From Acidimicrobiaceae bacterium (GTDB lineage Bacteria; Actinomycetota; Acidimicrobiia; Acidimicrobiales; Ilumatobacteraceae), in contig CANFUE010000001.1 in NCBI GenBank assembly GCA_947450115.1, positions 124,001 to 188,000 of the forward strand: a DNA stretch of 64,000 bases. The letters are read 5' to 3'. The translations under genes were made by a program, and so were the position numbers. The notes beneath the pieces were generated by a model that was not told where the DNA came from, ran no database searches, and saw nothing but the letters and a program-made list of their open reading frames with translations. The first letter of the stretch is position 1; each line of letters opens with the position of its first letter. Positions 43,564 through 51,894 of the stretch are shown here, piece after piece.

Positions 43564-45693
43564 CTACACCATGCACGTCGGCAGTGGCCGATGATGCACA
43601 ACAGTAAGACGTTGCGTGGGGCGCGTGAGTGCAACATACAAAGCGCGCAAGCCGAGGGTTTCAATCTCAACAATGTCTTGGGGTTCAACCACCACAACAC
43701 CATCGAGCTCTAGACCCTTGACCAAACTCACTGGCACTACTGTGAGCCCCGTGTCGAGTGCCGTGTTTGCCGCTTTGCCATGGTTCATGCCGGCGGCAGT
43801 TAATGCATCAGACACCGCGGTCACCATGCTGTCGGGGCAAACAACAGCAACGTTTCCTGCAGGAAGTTCCGCAATGAGTGCCCGCGTCTCGGCGGTCACT
43901 GCAGTGAGCAGGCTGTCACCATTTTGTGCAGCATCAACAATGCGTGGGCCTGCATCACCTTCACGCACCGATTGCGGCGAACGTAAGCCAGGAGCCGCAG
44001 CGTGCATCACCTTGTCGGCAAGTTCCATAATTTGCGCCGGAATGCGATAACCCACGGAAAGACCCACCACACGCTGTTCTTTGCGGTCTGGTAAATGACG
44101 CAATACATCGGCCCACGACTCTGGCGCAAGCGCCCCTGTTGCTTGGGCCATATCGCCCACAATGGTCATGGAGCCATTCAGCGAACGCCGCGACACCATC
44201 TGCAACTGCATTGGCGTGAGGTCTTGCACTTCATCAATCACGATGTGACCATAAGTGCGGATTTCATCTGACTCGTCAATTTTTCCATTTTTACCGGGAA
44301 GTGGACCAAGGATTTCAAAGGCGTCATCGAGAACCGCTACGTCGTGTTCGCTAAACCGAGCTGACTCAATATCTTGCACCCGCTCGCGATACAGCGACGT
44401 GTATTCTTCCTCACTCAAAATATTTTCTGCAGCTAAGCGCAACAATGCTTTTGAACCGTAAAGATCATTGAGCAATTGCGCAGGCGTCAACAATGGCCAC
44501 ATACGTTCCATTGCAATACGGAATTCGGGTAATGGTCGTAACGACTCTTTCAACTCGGAGAGCGAAACACCCGGGTCGCGCCACGATGCACCTAAGGCCT
44601 GCAACACTTCTGTTTCCACCCATTTACGTGCGGCGTTGTGTCGCCGGAAGCGACGCCGGCCATTACGCACAATGTTGGTGGCATCTTGTGCACTTAAGCG
44701 CACGTAGCCAGACCTAAATGGCAGCTGCAAGTTCTCACGTAACGGACGCTCGCGGTCGGCAACAGCCTTAGTAATAACTTTCGACATCCGCAGGTCGCCT
44801 TTAACGCGTGCTGCACGCACGGAATCGCGAGCACCATAGGTAACACTTGGCACTAAATCGCTGAGCACTACTTGCAATACACCTGCTTCACCCAAGCTCG
44901 GCAAAACACGTTCGATATAACGCAGGAACACGCGGTTTGGCCCAATGACCAATACACCTTGATCTTCTAAAGGAAAGCGAAATGTGTAAAGCAAATACGC
45001 AGCGCGATGCAGTGCCACAACTGTTTTTCCTGTACCGGGCCCACCTTGCACCACTAACACACCCGCTTGTGGCGAGCGAATAATTTCGTCTTGCTCGCTT
45101 TGAATGGTGGCCACAATGTCGCCGAGTTGACCCGTGCGCCCACGTTGCAAAGCGGCGAGCAAAGTGCTGTAGCCACGCAAATGTGGTTGTGCAGAGTCAC
45201 CTTCGGCAGTGAGCGAACCATCATCGCCAACACCAACATGACCTTGGCCGAAAAGTTCATCTTCAATACCAAGGAGCTCTTGACCATGTACCGAGAAATG
45301 CCGGCGCCGTGCCAGCCCCATGGTTTCGCGACCAGTTGCGCGGTAGAAAGGTTCAGCAACAGGTGCGCGCCAATCGACAACTACTGGTTCACGATTTTGG
45401 TCTGACACTGCCAGGCGTCCAATGTGAAAGCTCTCTACTGCTTCGGGACTTTCCGCAAAGCGGTCGATGCGCCCAAAGACCAAAGCGGCATCGCCCAGGT
45501 CGAGTGCCGTCAAACGATTCACGAGCGCCTCATCAAAAACATCGCGTTCATAGCGAGCCTGGAAGGTTCCACCGCGACCCGCCTCACTCAAGTCGCGCAG
45601 TTTCCAGGCGTCTGTTTTGCTCAACTCCAGGCACTCATAGGCATGGTCAATAAACGCCTGTTCTGTTGCGATATCGGGATGCTGTGCGCTCAT
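43564..45693 (-). CDS. helR: HelD/HelR-type RNA polymerase-associated helicase-like ATPase
   Basis: A 709-residue UvrD-like superfamily 1 ATPase of the HelD family, which removes RNA polymerase from stalled complexes and, in actinobacteria (HelR), can dislodge rifampicin. The N-terminal arm and FGRIDRF region are followed by VDWRAPVAEPFYRAT, Walker A in VVQGGPGTGKTVVALHRAAY, motif II in HIVIDEVQDLTPMQLQM, and motif III/IV around SMTIVGDMAQATG; the second RecA domain ends with LGLRALYVALTRPTQRL. I use ATG 45693, since the 19 extra codons back to 45750 show no family similarity. The gene stands alone, between convergent and divergent neighbours. Confidence 0.88.
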   Translation of the reverse strand: MSAQHPDIATEQAFIDHAYECLELSKTDAWKLRDLSEAGRGGTFQARYERDVFDEALVNRLTALDLGDAALVFGRIDRFAESPEAVESFHIGRLAVSDQNREPVVVDWRAPVAEPFYRATGRETMGLARRRHFSVHGQELLGIEDELFGQGHVGVGDDGSLTAEGDSAQPHLRGYSTLLAALQRGRTGQLGDIVATIQSEQDEIIRSPQAGVLVVQGGPGTGKTVVALHRAAYLLYTFRFPLEDQGVLVIGPNRVFLRYIERVLPSLGEAGVLQVVLSDLVPSVTYGARDSVRAARVKGDLRMSKVITKAVADRERPLRENLQLPFRSGYVRLSAQDATNIVRNGRRRFRRHNAARKWVETEVLQALGASWRDPGVSLSELKESLRPLPEFRIAMERMWPLLTPAQLLNDLYGSKALLRLAAENILSEEEYTSLYRERVQDIESARFSEHDVAVLDDAFEILGPLPGKNGKIDESDEIRTYGHIVIDEVQDLTPMQLQMVSRRSLNGSMTIVGDMAQATGALAPESWADVLRHLPDRKEQRVVGLSVGYRIPAQIMELADKVMHAAAPGLRSPQSVREGDAGPRIVDAAQNGDSLLTAVTAETRALIAELPAGNVAVVCPDSMVTAVSDALTAAGMNHGKAANTALDTGLTVVPVSLVKGLELDGVVVVEPQDIVEIETLGLRALYVALTRPTQRLTVVHHRPLPTCMV

Positions 45694-45851
45694 AAAAGAC
45701 CTGATTTTGGGGTGTTGAGAGCCTACCTGCCCAACTTCACACAATGACATTGACTATGAGACCTCAGTACATCGCCCCATTTCGGCAAAAAACGCTCTCC
45801 TTTTCTGCAATATGCTGGGCACACCTTTGTAGGGGAAGGGCTCATTTCTCT

Positions 45852-46682
45852 ATGCGCTCACGCCTCCTCCTCCTTTGCTTATCTGCTTGCCTTCTTGGAT
45901 TTGCCGCACCATCAGACATCGCATATGCCGTTGCGAGCGACATCGACGTCACGGGCAACGTTGTGGGCAACACCATCATTGCTGGGGTCACTTTTAACTC
46001 CGATAGCACATCCACAGAATCGCGTTGTACGTGGAATACCACCGTCATCTCCGATACCAAGTACGAACCATATTCATTTATGGTGCGTGATGGCATTACC
46101 TATCGTTGGTACGTCCGCACGTGTGCATCTGCCATTCCTGGCCAGCCCTACACGCTGACCTTCCATTGGATCCCAGTGATCTCTGAATCAACATTGGCTG
46201 AACAAGCATCTGCTCATTCCTGGAATACATTGCCGGTTCCTTTTGTGAATACCGCGCCACCCGCTCATCGCGCACTCGTCAAGTTGCCCATGTGGTGGTG
46301 GGTAACAACAAGTTCTTGGCGCACCATTTCTACGACTGCATGGATACCTACGCCGCGCGGAATAGTGACTGTTACTGTCACCGCAAAGCCGAACATACTT
46401 CTCGTGAACCCCGGTGATTCTTCGGCAACAAACAATGGAAAATTTACATGTGCTGGCCCTGGCAGAGCATGGCGCGAAAGCGACGGCGACGATGCAAAAA
46501 GTAATTGCATGTACAGCTATGAGCACAGTTCCTCGCGCAACACATTGAATGCAAGTGTCGCCATTCGGTGGTCTATTTCTTGGAAATCAAACCTCGGTAA
46601 AAGCGGAACTCTTCCTTCGGTGACAACAACTCGTCACCTTCCCGTCACCGTGGGAGAAATTCAGGCGCTGGTTACTGAATAA
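45852..46682 (+). CDS. Secreted protein of unknown function with W-rich domain
   Basis: A 276-residue exported protein. A Sec signal peptide (LLLLCLSACLLGFAAPSDIAYA) precedes a mature part with VRDGITYRWYVRTC, a central VKLPMWWWVTTSSWRTIS stretch and a PKD-like beta domain with cysteines in FTCAGPGRAW and KSNCMYSY. It resembles a family in Streptomyces-type actinobacteria whose members carry an LPTWLW-like motif and are often mis-annotated as ATP/GTP-binding; I rely on memory for this. The ATG at 45852 follows AGGGGAAGGG, a good ribosome-binding site; the frame open to 45744 is rejected. Neighbours give no functional hint. Confidence 0.72.
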   Translation: MRSRLLLLCLSACLLGFAAPSDIAYAVASDIDVTGNVVGNTIIAGVTFNSDSTSTESRCTWNTTVISDTKYEPYSFMVRDGITYRWYVRTCASAIPGQPYTLTFHWIPVISESTLAEQASAHSWNTLPVPFVNTAPPAHRALVKLPMWWWVTTSSWRTISTTAWIPTPRGIVTVTVTAKPNILLVNPGDSSATNNGKFTCAGPGRAWRESDGDDAKSNCMYSYEHSSSRNTLNASVAIRWSISWKSNLGKSGTLPSVTTTRHLPVTVGEIQALVTE

Positions 46683-47039
46683 TTACGCCGAGGCAATGGG
46701 TCGCACGGGGCGATGCCACACCGCTGAGTACGGAACCACGCAAATACTTGCGCCATCTTCACGCGAGCGCACCGTGGCATTTCCATCGGCAATCACCGTG
46801 TGGTCATCGAACTCTTCTCCCCCGCCAATGTGTGGTGGCCACAGCAAGGTTGCTTTCCCATTAACCGCCACGTTGTCGGCACTGCGCCTGCCGACCGCTG
46901 CCACCAAGGTATTTTCCTCGGACACAAAGGTCACTGCCCGCAGGTGCGCCTCACCCTCGGGGCTGACGGTAATGAGGTACCCAAAGGGTCTGCGGGACAC
47001 TGCTTTTGCCAAGTTGGCTGGATCTATCGTCACACTCAC
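46683..47039 (-). CDS. Pyridoxamine 5'-phosphate oxidase-like split-barrel protein
   Basis: A 118-residue protein with the FMN-binding split-barrel pattern: RRPFGYLITVSPEGEAHLRAVTFVSE at the N-terminus, RRSADNVAVNGKATLLWPP in the middle and a short C-terminus with VPYSAVWHRPVRP. It could bind FMN, F420 or haem; the subfamily is not clear. It is convergent with the secreted protein gene (stops adjacent) and divergent from the gene at 47063, with start codons only 23 bp apart, so promoters must overlap coding sequence. Confidence 0.72.
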   Translation of the reverse strand: MSVTIDPANLAKAVSRRPFGYLITVSPEGEAHLRAVTFVSEENTLVAAVGRRSADNVAVNGKATLLWPPHIGGGEEFDDHTVIADGNATVRSREDGASICVVPYSAVWHRPVRPIASA

Positions 47040-47062
47040 GCTCTACAACCTATAGTGGCGCC

Positions 47063-47650
47063 GTGACTTCCTCCCGCGACCTCATCATTTTGGAACGCCG
47101 TTTTGTGAATGCCCTCGCCGCCACCAGCGACGAAGCCATCACCGCAGCGGCTCTAGCCCTCGAAGAAAACCTGCAAACAGTGCTCGCCCAAAGCGCCGGC
47201 CTGAGCGATGGCGCCTTCGACGACCCCGAGACCCTGGCAAGTGCCATTCGCGAAGGGTCCACACGACGTAAATGTGCTGGCGATGTATGTGTTGTTTTGT
47301 GCGAGCCCTGCACACAGCACTGTATTGAAGTACTTGCCGGTGCAGCCGATGACCCATCGCTCGACGACCTCAATGCCATTTTGCCTGAAGCCATTGAAAA
47401 GTTTGGCGTGGAAATGGTGAAGCTCATGGTGGTGCAGTACTCACTGAGTTTGGCCGGTTTCAAGAAACTCATTCAGTCCGATGAAAAATGGGCGCTGCCA
47501 GTATCGCCTTCTGCACTCACTGCAGTTCGCGTTGCCGACGAAGCAGAACAAGCAGCTAAGCGTGCACTGCGTAATGAACGCAAAGAAAAAGAAAAAGCTC
47601 AGAAAAAAATAGCAGCAGAACAGCGTGCTGCAGCTAAAAACCGCCGCTAA
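47063..47650 (+). CDS. Unknown protein with cysteine cluster and charged tail
   Basis: A 195-residue soluble protein I do not recognise. It is helical, with five closely spaced cysteines in KCAGDVCVVLCEPCTQHC (C-x4-C-x3-C-x2-C-x3-C, residues about 73-90), which could bind a metal or Fe-S cluster. The C-terminal 35 residues are almost entirely Lys, Glu, Arg and Ala and should form a single helix or coiled coil that binds nucleic acid or another protein. The GTG at 47063 is my choice of start; the open frame begins at 47006 but would run into the divergent gene. Convergent with the coiled-coil gene at 47655. Confidence 0.68.
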   Translation: MTSSRDLIILERRFVNALAATSDEAITAAALALEENLQTVLAQSAGLSDGAFDDPETLASAIREGSTRRKCAGDVCVVLCEPCTQHCIEVLAGAADDPSLDDLNAILPEAIEKFGVEMVKLMVVQYSLSLAGFKKLIQSDEKWALPVSPSALTAVRVADEAEQAAKRALRNERKEKEKAQKKIAAEQRAAAKNRR

Positions 47651-47654
47651 AGAA

Positions 47655-48434
47655 CTAGTGCGGGGTCACAATGCGCAAGCATTGAATGCCATCGAATACT
47701 CCAGGCACAAGAACCACTGTGTATTGCGGGTATGCATTTGCACATTGCCCAAAAGGCATTTTGATACGAGCGGCGTCGAGTGTTCCTGACGTTCTGGCAA
47801 TGGGCCAGTCACCTTTGATGTCGTCAACTTTGAGCTGAGGAGAAATTTGACTTGGTTTCACAACGCCGTTGTATGTGCCTGTTTCGTCGAGTTGTGATGT
47901 GCGTAATTTCAAATTATCAACAGAAACTTGAAGCCCATCGACAACAGTTTTCGCTGCGTCTAGATCGGAGCGCAGCGTTGACGTTGCCTTTTCATTTACT
48001 GAAATGCGCTCGGCGAGATTGCTGAGAGATGTTTTAGCTGTCGCAAGATCGGCGTCGAGAGTTTTCACCAAGCCCGCTACTTCGCTCAAAGTAGCAGCAG
48101 TTGCTTTACCATTTTCGGTGAGCGTGCCAACCGCATCTTCAAGAGCCGTGAGTCGTATATCGATCTCTGGATCAATTGGTGCAACTTCGCCATCGGGCGG
48201 ATTGTTGGTTCCTGGCACATCGACCACCGTGTCGGATGTTTCATCGGTTGTCGGAGAAGTTGTTGTGCTTCCAGAAGCACCGCCTGGCGGCGTCGTAACG
48301 CCGATGGCATCGGTTAGTGCACTAAAGGCGTTGACCTGCCCAAGAACAGAAACAGTGGCAAGCAAAACCCCAACGAGCGCGAAGCCCGACAAAATAGTGC
48401 GTGAAGTGGGCCGGTTGAAATGGCGAGGTGTCAT
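47655..48434 (-). CDS. Membrane-anchored coiled-coil protein of unknown function
   Basis: A 259-residue protein with a basic N-terminus, one membrane helix (residues about 14-34), a Ser/Thr/Pro/Gly-rich linker (about 48-78) and a long alanine/leucine heptad region (about 85-170) with no cysteine, typical of a coiled coil. The last 80 residues (ISPQLKVDDIKGDWPIARTSG through FDGIQCLRIVTPH) form a distinct small domain with two cysteines that could be disulfide-linked outside the cell. No family is recognised. It may be a cell-envelope structural or adaptor protein. Convergent with the gene at 47063. Confidence 0.7.
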   Translation of the reverse strand: MTPRHFNRPTSRTILSGFALVGVLLATVSVLGQVNAFSALTDAIGVTTPPGGASGSTTTSPTTDETSDTVVDVPGTNNPPDGEVAPIDPEIDIRLTALEDAVGTLTENGKATAATLSEVAGLVKTLDADLATAKTSLSNLAERISVNEKATSTLRSDLDAAKTVVDGLQVSVDNLKLRTSQLDETGTYNGVVKPSQISPQLKVDDIKGDWPIARTSGTLDAARIKMPFGQCANAYPQYTVVLVPGVFDGIQCLRIVTPH

Positions 48435-48478
48435 CCCCGTACCGTACGCCCCCGGTGTTCAGAACCTTTCCAGAGCCG

Positions 48479-48871
48479 TTAATGCCGGCCGAGTACCCGT
48501 TCTGGGGTGAGCACTATGCCAATACGCACAGTGTTTGCAGGGTCAAAGGCTTTACCGTCAACATGCCCGTGTTTGCGCACCACTTCGTCGCGAAGTTCCA
48601 TATTGGGGTCGTCCTCCACGTGTAAAGCCCCCCGTAATTCGACGTAGTGAGAAGAATTCGTTGGGTCGATGACCGATAAAGAACCCTTACCGGAGCGCAG
48701 CGCATCAACGTGTTTTTGGCGCCCGGCATGTGTGCTGACCCATACTTTTCCGTCACGCCACACAAACCACACAGGTGTGGAATGTGCATATCCATCGGAT
48801 CCGGCAATGGAAAGCGTTCCCGTTACTGGCTCGGCCAAAATACGCGCTGCGTTGTCGTTCATTGTAAGCAT
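48479..48871 (-). CDS. Pyridoxamine 5'-phosphate oxidase family protein (PPOX class)
   Basis: A 130-residue split-barrel flavin- or F420-dependent protein. The family pattern is complete: VTGTLSIAGSDGYAHSTPVWFVWRDGKV, then THAGRQKHVDALRSGKGSLSVIDP and YVELRGALHVEDDPN. Proteins of this class in actinobacteria include F420-dependent reductases and haem-degrading enzymes; the substrate is unknown. I take the ATG at 48871, which follows AAGGGGG with 5-nt spacing; an upstream ATG (48892) lacks such a site. Divergent from the dihydropyrimidinase. Confidence 0.82.
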   Translation of the reverse strand: MLTMNDNAARILAEPVTGTLSIAGSDGYAHSTPVWFVWRDGKVWVSTHAGRQKHVDALRSGKGSLSVIDPTNSSHYVELRGALHVEDDPNMELRDEVVRKHGHVDGKAFDPANTVRIGIVLTPERVLGRH

Positions 48872-48939
48872 TGGAACCCCCTTGTTGATCACTGTAGCCG
48901 TAGTGAAGAGACCACTTTAAATATCGGTACGATCTCTCT

Positions 48940-50364
48940 ATGGCTCGCATACTCATCATCAACGGCACCATTGTGAGCCCAAGTGGCCGCTATGCAAGCG
49001 ATGTGTTCATTGATGGTGAAACCATTCAAGCTATTTTTCAACCCGGTCAAGCAGCTGCTCTCGGCATCGTTGCCGACAAGGTCATCGATGCAACAGGCAA
49101 GTACGTCATTCCTGGTGGAGTTGATGTGCATACACACATGGAACTTCCCATGGGCCCTATTGAAGCAACCGACACTTTTGAAACAGGTTCCAACGCTGCG
49201 GCCTGGGGTGGCATCACCACCATCGTCGACATGGCGCTGCAACGCAAAGGTGAAAACATTCAAGATGGTCTGGCTGCATGGCATCAAAAAGCTGCAGGCA
49301 ACTGCTCTATCGATTACGCCTTTCATCAAATCATGGGCGACATCCACGAACAAAGTTTGAAAGACATGACCTACCTCGTAGAACACGAGGGTGTCACGTC
49401 GTTTAAATTATTTATGGCGTATCCCGATACCTACTACAGCGACGATGGGCAAATACTTCGCGCCATGCAAGAAGCAAGCAACAACGGTGCAGTCATCATG
49501 ATGCACGCCGAAAATGGCATGGCTATCGATGTACTTGTTCAGCAACATCTGGCACGAGGTGAAACCGACCCCGTATTTCACTCCATCAGCCGACCCAGTT
49601 TGCTTGAAGGCGAAGCAACGCATCGCGCCATTGTGCTCAGCCAAGTAGCGGGCAATGTTCCGCTCTACATCGTGCACATGTCTGCCTCGGAAGCACTCAA
49701 CGAAGTTGCTCGTGCTCAGCATGAAGGTCTCAACGTCTTTGCGGAAACTTGCCCGCAGTATTTGTATCTCACGTTGGAAGATCACCTCTCGCAGCCAAAT
49801 TTCGAAGGTGCCAAGTTTGTGTGTAGCCCCCCTATTCGTTCACGGCACGACCACCATCATCACCAAAGTGATTTGTGGAAGGGTCTGCGCATGAACGAGC
49901 TCGCCGTGGTGAGCACCGACCACTGCCCGTTCTGTTTCAAAGACCAAAAAACACTCGGCCGCAACGACTTCTCAAAGATCCCCAATGGTTTGCCCGGTGT
50001 TGAACATCGCATGGAACTCATCTACCAGGGCGTAGTTCTTGGCGAACTCTCTCTTGAACGCTGGGTAGAAACGTGTTGCACCACACCAGCGCGCATGTTT
50101 GGTATGTACCCCAAAAAAGGCATCATTGCCCCCGGGGCCGATGCCGACATCGTGGTATGGGACCCACATCAAAAAACCACCATTGGCATCAACGGTAAGC
50201 ACCACATGAATACCGACTACAGCGCATTTGAAGGAACAGTTATTGACGGCAAGGTCGACACGGTGTTGTCGCGCGGCATGGTCGTTGTGGAAAATGACAC
50301 GTTTACTGGTCGCAAAGGTCACGGCAAATACGTGAAGCGCGACCTCTGCCAATACCTACACTGA
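48940..50364 (+). CDS. hydA: Dihydropyrimidinase/D-hydantoinase
   Basis: A 474-residue zinc amidohydrolase that opens dihydrouracil, dihydrothymine or 5-substituted hydantoins to N-carbamoyl amino acids. The metal site is complete: PGGVDVHTHMELP, the carbamylated lysine in VTSFKLFMAYPDTYY, MMHAENGM, YIVHMSASEAL and VSTDHCPFCF. The C-terminal composite domain includes GIIAPGADADIVVWDP. It precedes mmsA by 37 bp on the same strand. A beta-ureidopropionase gene, the next step, is not in the window. Long family members use either pyrimidines or hydantoins; context favours reductive pyrimidine catabolism. Confidence 0.92.
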   Translation: MARILIINGTIVSPSGRYASDVFIDGETIQAIFQPGQAAALGIVADKVIDATGKYVIPGGVDVHTHMELPMGPIEATDTFETGSNAAAWGGITTIVDMALQRKGENIQDGLAAWHQKAAGNCSIDYAFHQIMGDIHEQSLKDMTYLVEHEGVTSFKLFMAYPDTYYSDDGQILRAMQEASNNGAVIMMHAENGMAIDVLVQQHLARGETDPVFHSISRPSLLEGEATHRAIVLSQVAGNVPLYIVHMSASEALNEVARAQHEGLNVFAETCPQYLYLTLEDHLSQPNFEGAKFVCSPPIRSRHDHHHHQSDLWKGLRMNELAVVSTDHCPFCFKDQKTLGRNDFSKIPNGLPGVEHRMELIYQGVVLGELSLERWVETCCTTPARMFGMYPKKGIIAPGADADIVVWDPHQKTTIGINGKHHMNTDYSAFEGTVIDGKVDTVLSRGMVVVENDTFTGRKGHGKYVKRDLCQYLH

Positions 50365-50401
50365 TCTTCTCTTTCGTAATCTCACACAGACTGAAGGCAT
50401 T

Positions 50402-51886
50402 ATGAACCGCATCTCGCATTGGATCAATGGCACCGTCGTTGCAGGCACCTCTGGCAAGTCGGGAAAAGTTTTTAACCCAGCCACTGGTGAGCAAACAGCT
50501 GCTGTCGACTTTGCCTCCATTGTAGAAGTCGATGCGGCAGTTGCCAGTGCTGCTGCAGCATTCCCCGATTGGCGAGCTACCAACTTGTCACGTCGCGCGG
50601 AAGTGATGTTCCACATGCGTGAACTTGTCGACGTCAATCGCAAAGAACTAGCCGCCATGTTGAGCGCCGAGCACGGCAAAGTACTGTCCGATGCATTGGG
50701 CGAAGTTGCCCGTGGATTGGAAAACATTGAATATGCCTGCGGTATTCCCAATCTCTTGAAGGGCGGCTATAGCGAGCAAGCTTCTGCCGGAGTAGATGTG
50801 TACAACATTCGCCAACCTCTTGGCGTTGTTGCCGGTATCACCCCGTTCAACTTTCCAGCAATGGTGCCCATGTGGATGTTTGCCAATGCATTGGGTTGCG
50901 GCAACACGTTCATTTTGAAGCCAAGCGAAAAAGACCCATCGGTCACCATGTTCATTGCCGAGTTGTTAAAGCAAGCCGGCCTTCCCGACGGCTGCTTCAA
51001 CGTTGTGCACGGCGACAAGGTGGCAGTCGACCGCATACTTGATCACCCCGACATTGCAGCAATTTCATTTGTGGGTTCAACGCCCATTGCAAAATACATT
51101 TACGAAACCGGCACACGAAACGGAAAGCGTGTTCAAGCTTTAGGTGGCGCAAAAAACCATATGCTCGTGCTTCCCGATGCCGACCTCAATATGGCTGCCG
51201 ACGCTGCGGTCAGTGCTGCTTATGGTTCTGCGGGCGAACGTTGCATGGCCATTTCTGTATTGCTTGCACACGACTCCATCGCCGACGCACTCATTTCCAA
51301 AATTGAAGAGCGCATCCCCAACATCACTGTTGGTGCAGGCGACGACCCTACGAGCGAAATGGGCCCGCTCATCACCGGTGAACATCGCGACAAGGTAGCT
51401 ACGTACATTGCAGGCGCTACGCAAGAAGGCGCAACGCTCGTGGTTGATGGGCGCACCGATGTTCCTGCACAAGGCTTCTACTTGAAGCCAAGCCTCATCG
51501 ACAATGTCGCACCTGGCATGAAGTGTTACGACGATGAAATTTTTGGTCCGGTCTTGTCGGTTGTTCGTGTGAAGAGCTACGACGAAGGCGTTCAACTCAT
51601 CAACAACAACCTCTATGGCAATGGCACGGCAATTTTCACTCGCGATGGCGGAGCTGCTCGTCAGTTCCAGTTCGACATCAACGTGGGCATGGTAGGCATC
51701 AACGTTCCAGTTCCGGTGCCTGTGTCGTACTACTCATTTGGCGGTTGGAAATCGAGCCTCTTTGGCGATCAACATATGTACGGCCCAGAAGGCATTAACT
51801 TCTACACCCGTTCCAAAGTTGTTACTTCGCGCTGGCCAGACCCGCGCACGTCAACGGTTGATCTTGGGTTCCCGCAGAACCGTTAA
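50402..51886 (+). CDS. mmsA: CoA-acylating (methyl)malonate-semialdehyde dehydrogenase
   Basis: A 494-residue aldehyde dehydrogenase that converts malonate semialdehyde or methylmalonate semialdehyde plus CoA and NAD+ to acetyl-CoA or propionyl-CoA and CO2. The catalytic cysteine is C281 in GSAGERCMAIS, the glycine-rich NAD region is FVGSTPIAKYIY, and PFNFPAMVPMWM, KPSEKDPS and EIFGPVLSVV are typical of MmsA rather than general ALDHs. The end (SFGGWKSSLFGDQHMYG) matches the family. It follows hydA and is convergent with the aminotransferase at 51895 (8-bp gap). Together they give beta-alanine to acetyl-CoA. Confidence 0.95.
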   Translation: MNRISHWINGTVVAGTSGKSGKVFNPATGEQTAAVDFASIVEVDAAVASAAAAFPDWRATNLSRRAEVMFHMRELVDVNRKELAAMLSAEHGKVLSDALGEVARGLENIEYACGIPNLLKGGYSEQASAGVDVYNIRQPLGVVAGITPFNFPAMVPMWMFANALGCGNTFILKPSEKDPSVTMFIAELLKQAGLPDGCFNVVHGDKVAVDRILDHPDIAAISFVGSTPIAKYIYETGTRNGKRVQALGGAKNHMLVLPDADLNMAADAAVSAAYGSAGERCMAISVLLAHDSIADALISKIEERIPNITVGAGDDPTSEMGPLITGEHRDKVATYIAGATQEGATLVVDGRTDVPAQGFYLKPSLIDNVAPGMKCYDDEIFGPVLSVVRVKSYDEGVQLINNNLYGNGTAIFTRDGGAARQFQFDINVGMVGINVPVPVPVSYYSFGGWKSSLFGDQHMYGPEGINFYTRSKVVTSRWPDPRTSTVDLGFPQNR

Positions 51887-51894
51887 GTTCTCAG

